Positions 32,528 to 42,862 of a stretch of 64,000 bases of DNA are shown here, in pieces; the first letter of the stretch is position 1, and the number at the start of each line of letters is the position of its first letter. The notes beneath the pieces are model-generated. The model did not search any database. It was given only the letters and a program-made list of their open reading frames with translations, and was not told the DNA's origin. The DNA is from Cupriavidus campinensis (GTDB lineage Bacteria; Pseudomonadota; Gammaproteobacteria; Burkholderiales; Burkholderiaceae): assembly GCF_905397395.1 (NCBI RefSeq), contig NZ_CAJPVH010000011.1:62001-126000 (forward strand). The letters are read 5' to 3'. Position numbers and translations under genes: made by a program.

Positions 32528-33706
32528 TTAGCGGCTGGCCAGCCGCGTCAGCAATGCCTGCGCGGCACGGCGTGCGGCGGCATCGGCCTCCAGCACGCCC
32601 TCGAGCGTCGCGACCGAACCAGACTGCGGCTGTGCGAGCACGTCGGCCACCACGCGGGCAATATCGGTAAATCGGATCGCCCCATCGAGGAAAGCCTCCA
32701 CGGCCACCTCGTTCGCGGCGTTCAGCGCGGCCGGGGCTACCCCGCCCGCGCGCAATGCATCAAAGGCTAGCCCGAGGCAGGGGAAGCGATCCAGGTCAGG
32801 AATCTCAAAATGCAGGCCGCCGGCGACGGTCAGGTCGAGAGGGCTCACCCCGGAGTCGATCCGCTCCGGGTACGCCATGCCATAGGCAATGGGCGTGCGC
32901 ATGTCGGGGTTGCCAAGCTGGGCGAGCACCGAGCCGTCGGCGTACGCCACCATCGAATGGACGATGCTTTGCGGGTGGATCAGCACCTCGATCTTCTCCG
33001 CCGGGGCGCCGAACAGCCAATGGGCCTCGATCACCTCGAGCCCCTTGTTCATCATCGTGGCCGAATCCACCGAGATCTTGCGGCCCATCACCCATTTGGG
33101 GTGGGCGCAGGCCTGGTCCGGCGTGATGTCGTGCAGGGTGGACGGATCACGCGTCCGGAACGGGCCGCCCGATGCGGTCAGCAGCACCTTGGACACGCCC
33201 GCGCCGTAGCGCGGGTCGCTGGTCGGCAGGCACTGGAAGATCGCGTTGTGCTCACTGTCGATGGGCAGCAGCGTGGCGCCGTGCTCGCGCACCGCGTCCA
33301 TGAAGATGGCGCCCGACATGACCAGCGATTCCTTGTTGGCCAGCAGCACGCGCTTGCCCGCCCGAGCGGCGGCGAGCGAAGAACGGAGCCCGGCCGCGCC
33401 GACGATGGCGGCCATCACGGCATCGGTGCCGTCGTCGGCGGCGATGGATTCCAGCGCGGCTTCGCCATAGCTGACTTCGGTCTTCACGCCGCCGCCGCGC
33501 AGCAGCGTCTCGAGCTGGCGTGCCGCGTCCGCGGAGCCCACCACGGCGTGCGCCGGGCGGAACTCCACGCAGGCCGCCGCCAGCTTATCCACTTGGCGGT
33601 GGGCGCTCAACGCATGCACGCTGTAGCGGTCCGGATGCCGACGCACTACGTCGAGTGTGCTTTCGCCGATGGAGCCCGTGGCGCCCAGGATGGTAATGCG
33701 TTGCAT
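32528..33706 (-). CDS. dxr: 1-deoxy-D-xylulose-5-phosphate reductoisomerase
   Basis: Second enzyme of the MEP isoprenoid pathway. The 392-residue protein has the NADPH fold [14 protein letters not shown], the metal-site [12 protein letters not shown] and the substrate loop SGGPFR, plus [14 protein letters not shown]. It is followed by rseP and preceded by cdsA with 30 bases between, so isoprenoid supply is transcribed with undecaprenyl (uppS) and phospholipid (cdsA) synthesis. Spacing to rseP is 54 bases. Confidence 0.97.
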   Translation of the reverse strand: MQRITILGATGSIGESTLDVVRRHPDRYSVHALSAHRQVDKLAAACVEFRPAHAVVGSADAARQLETLLRGGGVKTEVSYGEAALESIAADDGTDAVMAAIVGAAGLRSSLAAARAGKRVLLANKESLVMSGAIFMDAVREHGATLLPIDSEHNAIFQCLPTSDPRYGAGVSKVLLTASGGPFRTRDPSTLHDITPDQACAHPKWVMGRKISVDSATMMNKGLEVIEAHWLFGAPAEKIEVLIHPQSIVHSMVAYADGSVLAQLGNPDMRTPIAYGMAYPERIDSGVSPLDLTVAGGLHFEIPDLDRFPCLGLAFDALRAGGVAPAALNAANEVAVEAFLDGAIRFTDIARVVADVLAQPQSGSVATLEGVLEADAAARRAAQALLTRLASR

Positions 33707-33736
33707 AGGAACCAGATAACCAAATTCAGATTGTGA

Positions 33737-34558
33737 TCACATCCAGGCCAGCAGCAGCGCCGCCAGCGGGAATACCGGAATGAGCGCGTCGATGCGATCC
33801 AGCACGCCACCGTGCCCGGGCAGCAGCCGGCTGCTGTCCTTCTTGCCGATCTGACGCTTGAGCAGTGACTCGAACAGGTCACCGATAACGCTGGCCGCCA
33901 CGAGCAGCGTGGAAAGGCCGATCATCAGCCCCACCCCGCCCTGGTCGGCGATGCGTGAAAACCAGGTCGGCGCGAAGACATGGGTGGTGCCGAGCACCAC
34001 GGCCACGATCATCACCAGCAACCAGCCGCCAATCGCACCCTCCCAGGACTTGCCCGGGCTGATGGTGGGCGCCAGCTTGCGCTTGCCGATGGCCTTGCCG
34101 ACGAAATACGCGCCGATATCGGCCGCCCAGACCAGCACCGCGGCCGACAGCAGCACCGCGATGCCTTCGGCCCGCAGCACCATCACGGCGTGACCGAACG
34201 CCGGCAGCATGATCAGCCCCAGGATGGCACCCAGCACCGTGAAGCCCGGCGTAGCCTTGCGCACCCCGCGTGCCAGCAGCACCAGCGCCACGCCCCAGGC
34301 CACCAGCGCGGCGGCCAGCAGGTAATGGATGGCGCGGCGTTCGGGCGCGTCATGGAAGTAAATCAGCACGAGCAGGCAGGCCACCGCGTAGACGTAGGGC
34401 CAGAAGCGGCGCAGTCCGATCAGCCGCCCGAACTCCCAGCCGGCCAGCAGCACGATCACGGCGATCAGCCCCGCCAGCCACATTACTGGCGCCAGGAACA
34501 GGATCGGCAGGATCAACAGCAACAGGCACAAGGCGGTGATGACGCGGGTGATGAGCAT
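33737..34558 (-). CDS. cdsA: Phosphatidate cytidylyltransferase
   Basis: Integral inner-membrane enzyme making CDP-diacylglycerol, the branch point of phospholipid synthesis. The 273 residues contain about eight hydrophobic helices and the family signature WAADIGAYFVGKAIGKRKLAP followed by SPGKSWEGAIGG and later KRQIGKKDSSRLLPGHGGVLDRIDAL with its metal-binding Asp. It lies between uppS and dxr. Confidence 0.96.
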   Translation of the reverse strand: MLITRVITALCLLLLILPILFLAPVMWLAGLIAVIVLLAGWEFGRLIGLRRFWPYVYAVACLLVLIYFHDAPERRAIHYLLAAALVAWGVALVLLARGVRKATPGFTVLGAILGLIMLPAFGHAVMVLRAEGIAVLLSAAVLVWAADIGAYFVGKAIGKRKLAPTISPGKSWEGAIGGWLLVMIVAVVLGTTHVFAPTWFSRIADQGGVGLMIGLSTLLVAASVIGDLFESLLKRQIGKKDSSRLLPGHGGVLDRIDALIPVFPLAALLLAWM

Positions 34559-34613
34559 GCGCTGCGGTTTCCTTTGAAAGTGGGATCAGGACAGGCCGGT
34601 CGCGGCGATCCGC

Positions 34614-35384
34614 TCAGGCCGTACCAGACAGTCCGGGCGCCACCAGTTGGGCGCTGGTCCGGCCAAAGCGCCGCTCGCGCTGGCGGTACGAGGCGAAGGC
34701 CTTGTCCAGCTCGGCGGCGTCGAAATCGGGCCAGTAGGTATCGGTGAAGTACAGCTCGGAATACGCGAGCTGCCACAGCAGGAAATTGCTGATGCGCTGT
34801 TCGCCGCCGGTGCGGATGAACAGGTCGGGCTCGGGCGCATAGGACATCGCCAGATGCGGCGCCAGCACGGACTCGTCGATGGCATCCGGGTCGAGCATCG
34901 GCGAGCGCGCCAGCATCTTGCGCATGGCCTGGAGCAGGTCCCAGCGGCCGCCGTAGTTCGCGGCGATGGTCACCGTCAGGCCGGTATTGCCGGCGGTGCG
35001 GGCCTCCGCATCGCGGATCAGCTGCTGGATGCGCGGGCTGAAACGCCCGAGGTCGCCCACCACGCGCACGCGGATGTCATTGGCGTGCATTTTGACCACC
35101 TCGCGGCGCAAGGCGGTCATGAACAGGCGCATCAGGAACGAAACCTCGTCCGCCGGACGGCGCCAGTTCTCCGAACTGAACGCGAACAGCGTGAGGAACT
35201 GCACCCCGCGGGTGGCACAGGCCTCCACCACCGCGCGTACCGCGTCCAGGCCACGGCTGTGGCCTGCCACGCGGGGCAGATGACGCTGGGTCGCCCAACG
35301 GCCGTTGCCATCCATGATGATGGCAACGTGGCGGGGCACGTAGGTGGTATCGGGAACGCCGAGCGTCGAACTGATGTGCTGCAT
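34614..35384 (-). CDS. uppS: Undecaprenyl diphosphate synthase
   Basis: Cis-prenyltransferase making the C55 carrier lipid for peptidoglycan and lipopolysaccharide. The 256-residue protein has the catalytic Asp in [11 protein letters not shown] and the C-terminal [23 protein letters not shown] block. Start and length are standard. It follows frr by 48 bases and precedes cdsA by 55. Confidence 0.97.
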   Translation of the reverse strand: MQHISSTLGVPDTTYVPRHVAIIMDGNGRWATQRHLPRVAGHSRGLDAVRAVVEACATRGVQFLTLFAFSSENWRRPADEVSFLMRLFMTALRREVVKMHANDIRVRVVGDLGRFSPRIQQLIRDAEARTAGNTGLTVTIAANYGGRWDLLQAMRKMLARSPMLDPDAIDESVLAPHLAMSYAPEPDLFIRTGGEQRISNFLLWQLAYSELYFTDTYWPDFDAAELDKAFASYRQRERRFGRTSAQLVAPGLSGTA

Positions 35385-35432
35385 GGATTCGCGGACGGGG
35401 ACGGAGCCGGCGGGGTTCCCGCCGGGCGGCCG

Positions 35433-35993
35433 TCAGACCGTCATGATCTCCTTCTCTTTTTCGGCCACGAGCTTGTCGATCTCGGCCACGAACTTGTCCG
35501 TCAGTTTCTGGACTTCATCCTGGCCGCGGCGCTCGTCGTCCTCGGAAATGGTCTTGTCCTTGACGAGCTTCTTGAACTGCTCCATGGCGTCGCGGCGCAG
35601 GTTGCGCACGGCTACCTTGGCACCCTCGGCCTCGCCCTTGACGACCTTGGTCAGTTCCTTGCGGCGCTCTTCGGTCAGCGCGGGCATCGGCACGCGGATC
35701 GTTTCGCCCATGGTGGCCGGGTTCAGGCCCAGGTCAGCGTCGCGGATGGCTTTTTCCACCGCGCTCACCATCTTCTTTTCCCAGGGCTGCACGCTGATCG
35801 TGCGCGCATCGGCCAGGCCGACATTGGCCACCTGGCTGATCGGCACCATCGAGCCGTAGTAGTCCACCTGGACGTGATCGAGCAGACCGGTGTGGGCACG
35901 ACCGGTACGAATTTTCGCCAGATCGGCCCTGAAGGCTTCGATCGACTTCTGCATCTTCTGCTCGGCGCTCTTCTTTGTGTCGGCGACGCTCAT
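35433..35993 (-). CDS. frr: Ribosome recycling factor
   Basis: With EF-G splits post-termination ribosomes. The 186-residue two-domain helix bundle shows [29 protein letters not shown] at the start and [16 protein letters not shown] and the final helix [13 protein letters not shown]. It follows pyrH by 108 bases in the conserved rpsB-tsf-pyrH-frr order. Confidence 0.98.
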   Translation of the reverse strand: MSVADTKKSAEQKMQKSIEAFRADLAKIRTGRAHTGLLDHVQVDYYGSMVPISQVANVGLADARTISVQPWEKKMVSAVEKAIRDADLGLNPATMGETIRVPMPALTEERRKELTKVVKGEAEGAKVAVRNLRRDAMEQFKKLVKDKTISEDDERRGQDEVQKLTDKFVAEIDKLVAEKEKEIMTV

Positions 35994-36101
35994 GTTTACC
36001 TCCGGAAATCAGCCAGACAGGATCCCGCCGGACGGGATCGAAAATGAATCATTCTACTCTCAGGCCGGGCCGAATCCGCATTGTGACGCGGCCCGCCGTC
36101 G

Positions 36102-36812
36102 TCATACGTGCACCAGCGTACCTTCGTCTTCGCCCAGGATCACGCGCTTCAGCGCACCCGGCTTGACGATGGAGAACACCTTGATCGGCAGCTTCTGGTC
36201 GCGGCACAGCGCGAAGGCCGTGGCGTCCATGACCTGCAGGTTGCGCGAGATGGCCTCGTCGAACGTGATGGTGGTGTAGCGCGTGGCGCTGGGGTCCTTC
36301 TTGGGGTCGGCCGTGTACACGCCGTCCACCTTGGTGGCCTTGAGCACGACTTCCGCGCCGATTTCCGCCCCGCGCAGCGCGGCGGCGGTGTCGGTGGTGA
36401 AGAACGGGTTGCCGGTGCCGGCCGCGAAGATCACGACCTTGCCCTCTTCCAGCTGGCGGATGGCGCGGGGGCGGATATAGGGCTCGACCACCTGGTCCAT
36501 GCGCAGCGCTGATTGCACGCGGCCTTCGATATTCGCGTGGCGCATGGCGTCCTGCAGGGCCAGCGCGTTCATCATGGTGGCCAGCATGCCCATGTAGTCG
36601 GCCGTGGCACGGTCCATGCCGGCGGCACCGCCGGCCACACCACGGAAGATGTTGCCGCCGCCGATCACCACGGCGACCTGGACGCCCAGCTTCACGATCT
36701 CGGCAATGTCATTGACCATGCCTTCGATGGTGGCGCGGTTGATGCCGAAGGCATCGTCGCCCATCAGGGCCTCACCGGAAAGTTTAAGTAGGACGCGCTT
36801 GTAGGCTGGCAT
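36102..36812 (-). CDS. pyrH: UMP kinase
   Basis: Hexameric bacterial UMP kinase of the amino-acid-kinase fold. Motifs are [27 protein letters not shown] and [16 protein letters not shown]. The 236-residue form starts at the ATG at 36812, with GAGG 6 bases upstream; a GTG two codons earlier is in frame but lacks spacing. A perfect -10 box about 280 bases upstream and a long structured leader suggest it can be transcribed separately from tsf. Confidence 0.97.
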   Translation of the reverse strand: MPAYKRVLLKLSGEALMGDDAFGINRATIEGMVNDIAEIVKLGVQVAVVIGGGNIFRGVAGGAAGMDRATADYMGMLATMMNALALQDAMRHANIEGRVQSALRMDQVVEPYIRPRAIRQLEEGKVVIFAAGTGNPFFTTDTAAALRGAEIGAEVVLKATKVDGVYTADPKKDPSATRYTTITFDEAISRNLQVMDATAFALCRDQKLPIKVFSIVKPGALKRVILGEDEGTLVHV

Positions 36813-37064
36813 GTTCACCCTCGGGCTGGTTCTTGATCGCTCGTTCGAACGGATGGATTGGCGCGCGCGGCCCGGGCTGTCGGGGCTTGTGACCCCGGCC
36901 TGGCTCAGGGCCGCACGGAAATACGGAATTGCGGGACAGCTCGAAGCCGGTTTTCGCCGTCATCTGCAGGCATCGTTACGCGAACTTCGCCCAACATGCA
37001 GGTGACTGCGGAAATCGACTGATACAGCCGCGGCGCCCGGCACGCTGCCTGGCGCGCTTGTGCA

Positions 37065-37088
37065 GAGGGGCACCTTGCGGCGCCCCTC
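37065..37088 (-). promoter_or_regulatory. Hairpin at the 5' end of the pyrH leader
   Basis: On the transcribed minus strand GAGGGGCGCC and GGTGCCCCTC form a 10-bp stem (one G-T pair) closed by a GCAA tetraloop. It begins 4 bases downstream of the TATAAT box, so it would lie at or near the 5' end of the transcript. It could stabilise the mRNA or act as a regulatory element. Confidence 0.45.
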
Positions 37089-37091
37089 GGC

Positions 37092-37097
37092 ATTATA
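37092..37097 (-). promoter_or_regulatory. -10 box of a pyrH-frr promoter
   Basis: A perfect TATAAT on the minus strand, 52 bases after the tsf stop. The -35 region (CACGAA at 18 bases) is poor. Confidence 0.45.
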
Positions 37098-37148
37098 CGG
37101 TGGCGGAATCGGCCCTTCGTGAAAAAGGCCCCTCCCCCACCCGGACGA

Positions 37149-38027
37149 TCAGCCCTTCTGGGCGGCAGCCACCTGGGCGGCCACTTCAGCAGCAAAATCG
37201 TCCTGCTTCTTCTCGATGCCCTCGCCCACCACGAACAAGGTGAAACCCTTCACCGTGGTGTTGGCGGCCTTCAGCATCTGCTCGACGGTCTGCTTGTCGT
37301 TCTTCACGAACGGCTGGTTGAACAGCGAGACTTCCTTCAGGTACTTCTGGACCGAACCTTCGACCATCTTGGCGACGATCTCGGCCGGCTTGCCCGATTC
37401 GGCAGCCTTCTGCTCGGCGATGCTGCGCTCCTTGGCGATCAGCTCGGCGGGCACCTGGTCAGACGACAGCGACACCGGCTTCATGGCGGCCACGTGCATG
37501 GCCACGTCCTTGGCGGCGGTTTCGTCGCCGTCGAACTCGACCATCACGCCGATACGCGTGCCGTGCAGGTACGACACCAGCTTGCCGCCATTGGCGTAGC
37601 GGGCGAAGCGGCGGATCGTCATGTTCTCGCCGATCTTGCCGATCAGCGCGGCGCGGGTGGTTTCCACCGACACGCCGTCGATTTCCAGTGCCGACAGGGC
37701 AGCCACGTCAGCCGGGTTCTGCTTGGCGATCAGTTCGGCCACCTTGGCCGAGAAGGCCAGGAAGTCGTCGTTCTTCGACACGAAGTCGGTTTCGCAGTTC
37801 AGCTCGACCAGCACGCCGGTCGTGCCGTCGATGTACGAGGCCACCACGCCTTCGGCGGTCACGCGCGACGCCGCCTTGCTGGCCTTGTTGCCCAGCTTGA
37901 CGCGCAGCAGCTCTTCAGCCTTGTCCAGGTCGCCATTGGCTTCCGTCAGGGCCTTCTTGCATTCCATCATCGGCGCGTCGGTCTTCGCGCGCAGTTCTGC
38001 AACCATGCTTGCGGTAATTGCCGCCAT
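37149..38027 (-). CDS. tsf: Elongation factor Ts
   Basis: Nucleotide-exchange factor for EF-Tu. The 292-residue protein starts [26 protein letters not shown], the family signature, and ends with the coiled-coil and dimerisation modules. AAGGAG stands 6 bases before the ATG. It follows rpsB by about 250 bases, the conserved pair. Confidence 0.98.
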   Translation of the reverse strand: MAAITASMVAELRAKTDAPMMECKKALTEANGDLDKAEELLRVKLGNKASKAASRVTAEGVVASYIDGTTGVLVELNCETDFVSKNDDFLAFSAKVAELIAKQNPADVAALSALEIDGVSVETTRAALIGKIGENMTIRRFARYANGGKLVSYLHGTRIGVMVEFDGDETAAKDVAMHVAAMKPVSLSSDQVPAELIAKERSIAEQKAAESGKPAEIVAKMVEGSVQKYLKEVSLFNQPFVKNDKQTVEQMLKAANTTVKGFTLFVVGEGIEKKQDDFAAEVAAQVAAAQKG

Positions 38028-38281
38028 TTGTCACTCCTTGATTGGTTCGGGCCGATGTCCCACCTGCTTCCGGGACACCCGGCCGGTGTCTGATCAACTT
38101 GGGTCCGGCTCACCCGCGGCACATCGTATGCGCGGCGGATGACAACAAAGTCAGTTTCAGCTTGCGGCGCACTGCGATTCGCAGTTTGCAAAAAGGGGGC
38201 GCCAGAAGTGCCCCCTTTTCAATGTGCCGCAAGGCGGGCGCCGGTGGCCGGTGTACCCCGGCCTCAGGCGCCAGCGGGCAA

Positions 38282-39025
38282 TCAGCCTTCCTGGACTTCG
38301 ACGAATTCGTCGCCGCCACGTGCAGCTTCCACCACTTCCTGAACCGCATTGGCGCGGCCTTCCAGGATGGCGTCGGCCACGCCGCGCACGTACAGGGCCA
38401 CAGCCTTGCTCGAGTCGTCGTTACCCGGGATCACGTAATCGATGCCTTCCGGCGAGTGGTTCGTGTCCACCACGCCGATCACGGGGATGCCCAGCTTGTT
38501 GGCTTCCGTCACGGCGATCTTGTGGTAGCCCACGTCCACCACGAAGATGGCGTCAGGCACGCCGCCCATGTCCTTGATGCCGCCGATGGACTTTTCCAGC
38601 TTGGCCATCTCGCGCTCGAACATCAGCGCTTCCTTCTTGCTCATGGTGTCCAGCGCGCCGGCTTCCTTGGCGGCTTCCATGTCCTTCAGGCGCTTGATCG
38701 AGATCTTGACGGTCTTGAAGTTCGTCAGCATGCCGCCGAGCCAGCGGGCGTCGACGTAGGGCATGCCAGCGCGGCCAGCTTCTTCAGCCAGGATTTCGCG
38801 CGATTGACGCTTGGTACCCACGAAAAGCACGCTGCCGCGGTTTGCTGCCAGTTGACGCACGTACTTCATCGCGTCCTGGAACATCGGCAGGGTCTTTTCG
38901 AGGTTGATAATGTGGATCTTGTTGCGATGACCGAAGATGAAGGGGGCCATCTTCGGGTTCCAGAAGCGGGTTTGGTGGCCAAAGTGGCAACCGGCTTCCA
39001 GCATTTCGCGCATGGTCACGGACAT
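38282..39025 (-). CDS. rpsB: 30S ribosomal protein S2
   Basis: A 247-residue small-subunit protein beginning [25 protein letters not shown], with the [28 protein letters not shown] and [18 protein letters not shown] blocks typical of S2. The ATG at 39025 has GGAG 8 bases upstream. A good sigma-70 promoter lies about 145 bases upstream. It heads the long leftward essential block and is divergent from map. Confidence 0.98.
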   Translation of the reverse strand: MSVTMREMLEAGCHFGHQTRFWNPKMAPFIFGHRNKIHIINLEKTLPMFQDAMKYVRQLAANRGSVLFVGTKRQSREILAEEAGRAGMPYVDARWLGGMLTNFKTVKISIKRLKDMEAAKEAGALDTMSKKEALMFEREMAKLEKSIGGIKDMGGVPDAIFVVDVGYHKIAVTEANKLGIPVIGVVDTNHSPEGIDYVIPGNDDSSKAVALYVRGVADAILEGRANAVQEVVEAARGGDEFVEVQEG

Positions 39026-39169
39026 GAGAGGTGCTCCAATAGGGTTAGGTCTGAAGTCCGCCCCGACATTCCTGAAAAGGAACACCCCGGATGGGCGGAC
39101 CAGCGATTTACCAATAAAATTTGCTTCCTTACCCGCCACCGGCATGAGCCAGCAGCAAGTCAGCCAGCG

Positions 39170-39199
39170 ATTGTAGCAACAAAATGACGTCGGGCTCAA
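39170..39199 (-). promoter_or_regulatory. Sigma-70 promoter of rpsB-tsf
   Basis: TTGAGC (39199-39194) and TACAAT (39175-39170) on the minus strand with an 18-base spacer, both close to consensus. Confidence 0.65.
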
Positions 39200-39284
39200 G
39201 CCCCCGGTTGCCCCCCCGCACGCCCGCCACCCCGCCAATTCTTGGCCGGCGCGCCGCCAAATCCCTGCTTTCGGGGCGCGATGG

Positions 39285-39293
39285 TGCGATAAT
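39285..39293 (+). promoter_or_regulatory. Extended -10 promoter of map
   Basis: TGCGATAAT is an extended -10 (TGn plus GATAAT) 68 bases before the map ATG. A weak CTGCTT lies 17 bases further upstream. Confidence 0.5.
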
Positions 39294-39360
39294 CCCACTT
39301 TGCGAATCGATTACCGGCGTGGCCCGCGGCCCCGCCGTCACTTATTTCTGGCGAAGCAGC

Positions 39361-40179
39361 ATGAGCATCCACCTGAATACCGCCGAAGACATCGCCCAAA
39401 TGCGCGTGGCTTGCCGCCTTGCCTCCGAGGTCCTCGACTACATCACGCCCCATATCGTCCCCGGAGTGACCACGGGCGAACTCGACAAGCTTTGCCACGC
39501 CTACATGCGTGACGTGCAAGGCACCGTGCCGGCGCCGCTGAACTACGCGCCGCCGGGCTATCCGCCCTTCCCCGGCGCGATCTGCACGTCCGTCAACGAC
39601 GTGATCTGCCACGGCATTCCGGGCGACCGCGTGCTCAAGAGCGGCGACGCGGTGAACCTCGACATCACCGTGATCACGAAGGAAGGCTATTACGGCGACA
39701 CCAGCCGCATGTTCATCGTGGGCGAGGGCTCGATCCTGGCCAAGCGCCTGGCGCAGGTCACCTATGAATGCATGTGGAAGGGTATCCAGCAAGTGCGCAA
39801 TGGCGCACGCCTGGGCGATATCGGCCATGCCATCCAGGTGCACGCCGAAGCCGCCGGCTACAGCGTGGTGCGCGAGTACTGCGGCCACGGCATTGGCAAG
39901 GTGTTCCACTCGGACCCGCAGGTGCTGCACTATGGCCGCCCCAACACGGGCACCGAGATCAAGACCGGCATGATCTTCACGGTGGAGCCGATGATCAACG
40001 CCGGCAAGCGCGACATCCGCACCATGCCCGACCAGTGGACCGTGAAGACGCGTGACCGCAGCCTGTCCGCCCAGTGGGAGCACACCGTGCTGGTGACGGA
40101 CACCGGCTACGAGGTGCTGACGCTGTCGGCCGGCTCGCCGGTGCCGCCGGCCTTCATTACCGAACCCGTCGCGGCCTGA
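39361..40179 (+). CDS. map: Methionine aminopeptidase type I
   Basis: Removes the N-terminal methionine after deformylation. The 272-residue protein has all five metal ligands in context: Asp in NLDITVI, Asp in YGDTSRMF, His in GHGIGKVFH, Glu in FTVEPMI and Glu in [10 protein letters not shown]. It is divergent from rpsB, a common arrangement, and followed by glnD. Def, its partner in N-terminal processing, is also in the window (44.8 kb) but in another operon. Confidence 0.97.
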   Translation: MSIHLNTAEDIAQMRVACRLASEVLDYITPHIVPGVTTGELDKLCHAYMRDVQGTVPAPLNYAPPGYPPFPGAICTSVNDVICHGIPGDRVLKSGDAVNLDITVITKEGYYGDTSRMFIVGEGSILAKRLAQVTYECMWKGIQQVRNGARLGDIGHAIQVHAEAAGYSVVREYCGHGIGKVFHSDPQVLHYGRPNTGTEIKTGMIFTVEPMINAGKRDIRTMPDQWTVKTRDRSLSAQWEHTVLVTDTGYEVLTLSAGSPVPPAFITEPVAA

Positions 40180-40258
40180 CGCCGCGTTGACCGCCAGGGC
40201 GCCGACCGCGGCGCCCTTTCTACTTCCAGCCGTGCCCGCGACCCACACCGCCTCCACC

Positions 40259-42832
40259 ATGGACACCACGCCGGAACTCCTGCTTTGCCAGCGCATCCGC
40301 GACAAGCTGCGCGCCGACAAGCAAGCGCTCTTCGCCGAATTCGACGCGCACAACCAGGTCAATCCGCTGGTCACACGGCTGCGCCGCGCCGTGGATGCCG
40401 CGCTGATCGACGCCTGGACCGGCCTGGAGTTGCCCGCCAGCGCCGCACTGGTAGCGGTGGGCGGCTATGGCCGTGGCGAGCTGTTCCCGCACTCCGACGT
40501 GGATGTACTGCTCCTGCTGCCGGCCGAGCCGGACGCGGAGATGGCGGGCAAGCTGGAGCGCTTTATCGGCCTGTGCTGGGACCTGGGACTCGAGATCGGC
40601 TCGTCGGTGCGTACCGTCGACGACTGCCTGCGCGAGGCGGCGGCGGACATCACCATCCGCACTTCACTGCTCGAGGCGCGCCTGCTGATCGGCAACAAAG
40701 CGCTGTTCGCCGACATGCACCGGCGCTATCTGGCGGACCTCGACGCCGCCGACTTCTTCCAGGCCAAGCTGCTGGAGATGCGCCAGCGCCACGCCAAGTA
40801 CCAGGACACGCCGTACGCGCTGGAGCCCAACTGCAAGGAAAGCCCGGGCGGCCTGCGCGACTTGCAGGTGATCCTGTGGATGACGCAGGCGGCGGGCCTT
40901 GGCGACAGCTGGAAGGAATTGTTCGAGCGCGGCCTGCTGACCGAGCGCGAGGCGCAGGAACTCACGCGCAACGAGCGCCTGCTGCGCACGATCCGCGCGC
41001 GGCTGCACCTGCTGGCCGGCCGCCGGCAGGACGTGCTGGTGTTCGACCTGCAAACCGCGCTGGCCGAGTCCTTCGGCTATCGGCAGACCACCCACAAGCG
41101 CGCCAGCGAACAGCTGATGCGCCGCTTCTACTGGGCCGCCAAGGCGGTGACGCAGCTCAACAGCGTGCTGCTGCTCAATATCGAGGCGATGCTGTTCCCA
41201 AGCGAATCCAAGGTCACACGCGTGATCAACGACCGCTTCGTGGAACGCCAGGGCATGCTGGAAATCACCAGCGACGACCTGTACGAGCGCGACCCGCACG
41301 CGATCCTGGAGACCTTCCTGCTCTACGAGCGCACGCCAGGCGTGAAAGGCATCTCCCCGCGTACGCTGCGCGGGCTCTATAACGCGCGCACGGTCATGGA
41401 CGCGAGCTGGCGCAACGATCCCGAGAACCGCCGCCTGTTCCTGGCCATCATGCAGGAACCGCAGGGCATCACCCACGCGCTGCGCCTGATGAACCAGACC
41501 AGCGTGCTGGGCCGCTACCTGATCAATTTCCGGCGCATCGTCGGCCAGATGCAGCACGACCTGTTCCACGTCTACACCGTGGACCAGCACATCCTGATGG
41601 TGGTGCGCAATATCCGCCGCTTCGCCATCGTCGAGCACACGCACGAGTTCCCGTTCTGCAGCCAACTGATGGCCAGCTTCGACCGTCCATGGGTACTCTG
41701 GGTGGCCGCGCTGTTCCATGACATTGCCAAGGGCCGGGGCGGCGATCACTCCAAGCTCGGCACGGTCGATGCGCGCCGCTTCTGCAAGCAGCACGGCATT
41801 TCGCGCGAGGACACTGACCTGATCGCCTGGCTCGTGGAGCATCACCTGACCATGAGCCACGTGGCGCAGAAGCAGGACCTGACCGATCCGGACGTGGTCA
41901 AGGCCTTCGCCGGCGTGGTGGGCAACGAGCGCTACCTGACCGCGCTCTACCTGCTGACCGTGGCCGATATCCGCGGCACCAGCCCCAAGGTGTGGAATGC
42001 CTGGAAGGGCAAGCTGCTCGAAGACCTGTACCGCATCACGCTGCGCGTGCTCGGCGGCGCGCAGCTCGACCCGCACTCGCTCTGGGCCCAGCGCCGCGAC
42101 GACACCATCGCCCAGCTGCGGCTCAAGGCGTTCGACCCCGAACTGGCCAAGCCGCTCTGGGACAAGCTCGACGTCTCGTTCTTCCTGCGCCACGACGCGC
42201 GTGACATCGCCTGGCTCACGCGCCACCTGTTCAACAAGGTGGATAGCGACACGGCGGTGGTCAAAGCGCGCATCTCGCCGGCTGGCGAGGGCCTGCAGGT
42301 GGCCGTCTACGTCAAGGACCAGCCGGACCTCTTCGCGCGCATCTGCGGCTACTTCGAACGCAAGGCGTTCTCGATTCAGGACGCCAAGATCCACACCACG
42401 CGCCACGGCTACGCGCTGGACACCTTCCAGGTGACCGACCCCGGCCTGGCGGGCGACTACCGCGACATCCTCGCTTTGGTCGAACACGAACTGGCGGAAC
42501 GGCTGCGGCTGGAGTGCCCGCTGCCCGATCCGGCACAGGGCCGGCTGTCGCGCCAGTCGCGCAGCTTCCCGATCAAGCCGCGCGTGGATTTGCGGGCTGA
42601 CGAGCGCGGGCAGTTCTACCTGCTGTCCCTGTCCGCCAACGACCGAACCGGCCTGCTCTACGCGATTGCCCGCGTACTGGCCAAACATCGCGTGTCCGTG
42701 CATTCGGCGCGCATCAACACCCTGGGGGAGCGCGTCGAAGACGTGTTCCTGGTCGATGGCAGCCGCCTTGCCGCCGACAACCGATTGCAGATTCAGCTTG
42801 AACAGGATTTGCTCGACGCGCTAGCCATCTGA
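40259..42832 (+). CDS. glnD: PII uridylyltransferase/uridylyl-removing enzyme GlnD
   Basis: Nitrogen sensor that adds UMP to PII proteins when glutamine is low and removes it when glutamine is high. The 857 residues contain the nucleotidyltransferase motif [17 protein letters not shown] (residues 68-84), an HD hydrolase domain ([29 protein letters not shown]) and two C-terminal ACT domains (near [16 protein letters not shown] and [17 protein letters not shown]) for glutamine sensing. The ATG at 40259 is chosen; a TTG at 40187 is in frame but unlikely. It follows map by 79 bases. Confidence 0.96.
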   Translation: MDTTPELLLCQRIRDKLRADKQALFAEFDAHNQVNPLVTRLRRAVDAALIDAWTGLELPASAALVAVGGYGRGELFPHSDVDVLLLLPAEPDAEMAGKLERFIGLCWDLGLEIGSSVRTVDDCLREAAADITIRTSLLEARLLIGNKALFADMHRRYLADLDAADFFQAKLLEMRQRHAKYQDTPYALEPNCKESPGGLRDLQVILWMTQAAGLGDSWKELFERGLLTEREAQELTRNERLLRTIRARLHLLAGRRQDVLVFDLQTALAESFGYRQTTHKRASEQLMRRFYWAAKAVTQLNSVLLLNIEAMLFPSESKVTRVINDRFVERQGMLEITSDDLYERDPHAILETFLLYERTPGVKGISPRTLRGLYNARTVMDASWRNDPENRRLFLAIMQEPQGITHALRLMNQTSVLGRYLINFRRIVGQMQHDLFHVYTVDQHILMVVRNIRRFAIVEHTHEFPFCSQLMASFDRPWVLWVAALFHDIAKGRGGDHSKLGTVDARRFCKQHGISREDTDLIAWLVEHHLTMSHVAQKQDLTDPDVVKAFAGVVGNERYLTALYLLTVADIRGTSPKVWNAWKGKLLEDLYRITLRVLGGAQLDPHSLWAQRRDDTIAQLRLKAFDPELAKPLWDKLDVSFFLRHDARDIAWLTRHLFNKVDSDTAVVKARISPAGEGLQVAVYVKDQPDLFARICGYFERKAFSIQDAKIHTTRHGYALDTFQVTDPGLAGDYRDILALVEHELAERLRLECPLPDPAQGRLSRQSRSFPIKPRVDLRADERGQFYLLSLSANDRTGLLYAIARVLAKHRVSVHSARINTLGERVEDVFLVDGSRLAADNRLQIQLEQDLLDALAI

Positions 42833-42862
42833 TGGCAACGCGGGTCGGGCAAACGCAACGAT

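Larger units (their letters stand above)
36813..37148 (-). other. Gene-free leader between tsf and pyrH
   Basis: A 336-base gap with no convincing gene. It holds a TATAAT -10 (37092-37097) and a stable hairpin just after the likely transcription start. I see no T-tract terminator for tsf. Open frames here on the plus strand do not resemble proteins I know. Confidence 0.5.
39026..39360. other. Divergent rpsB/map promoter region
   Basis: A 335-base gene-free stretch holding the rpsB promoter and leader and the map promoter. The rpsB leader contains a small hairpin TTCCT-TTTC-AGGAA about 45 bases before the start codon, which might belong to an S2 feedback site; this is a guess from position only. 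Confidence 0.5.

Noticed and set aside
37098..37148. Intrinsic terminator of tsf
   Set aside because: A T run exists on the minus strand, but I could not find a stable stem before it.
40187..40258. Longer GlnD start (TTG at 40187)
   Set aside because: Adds 24 residues without family similarity; the ATG at 40259 leads directly into the conserved N-terminus.
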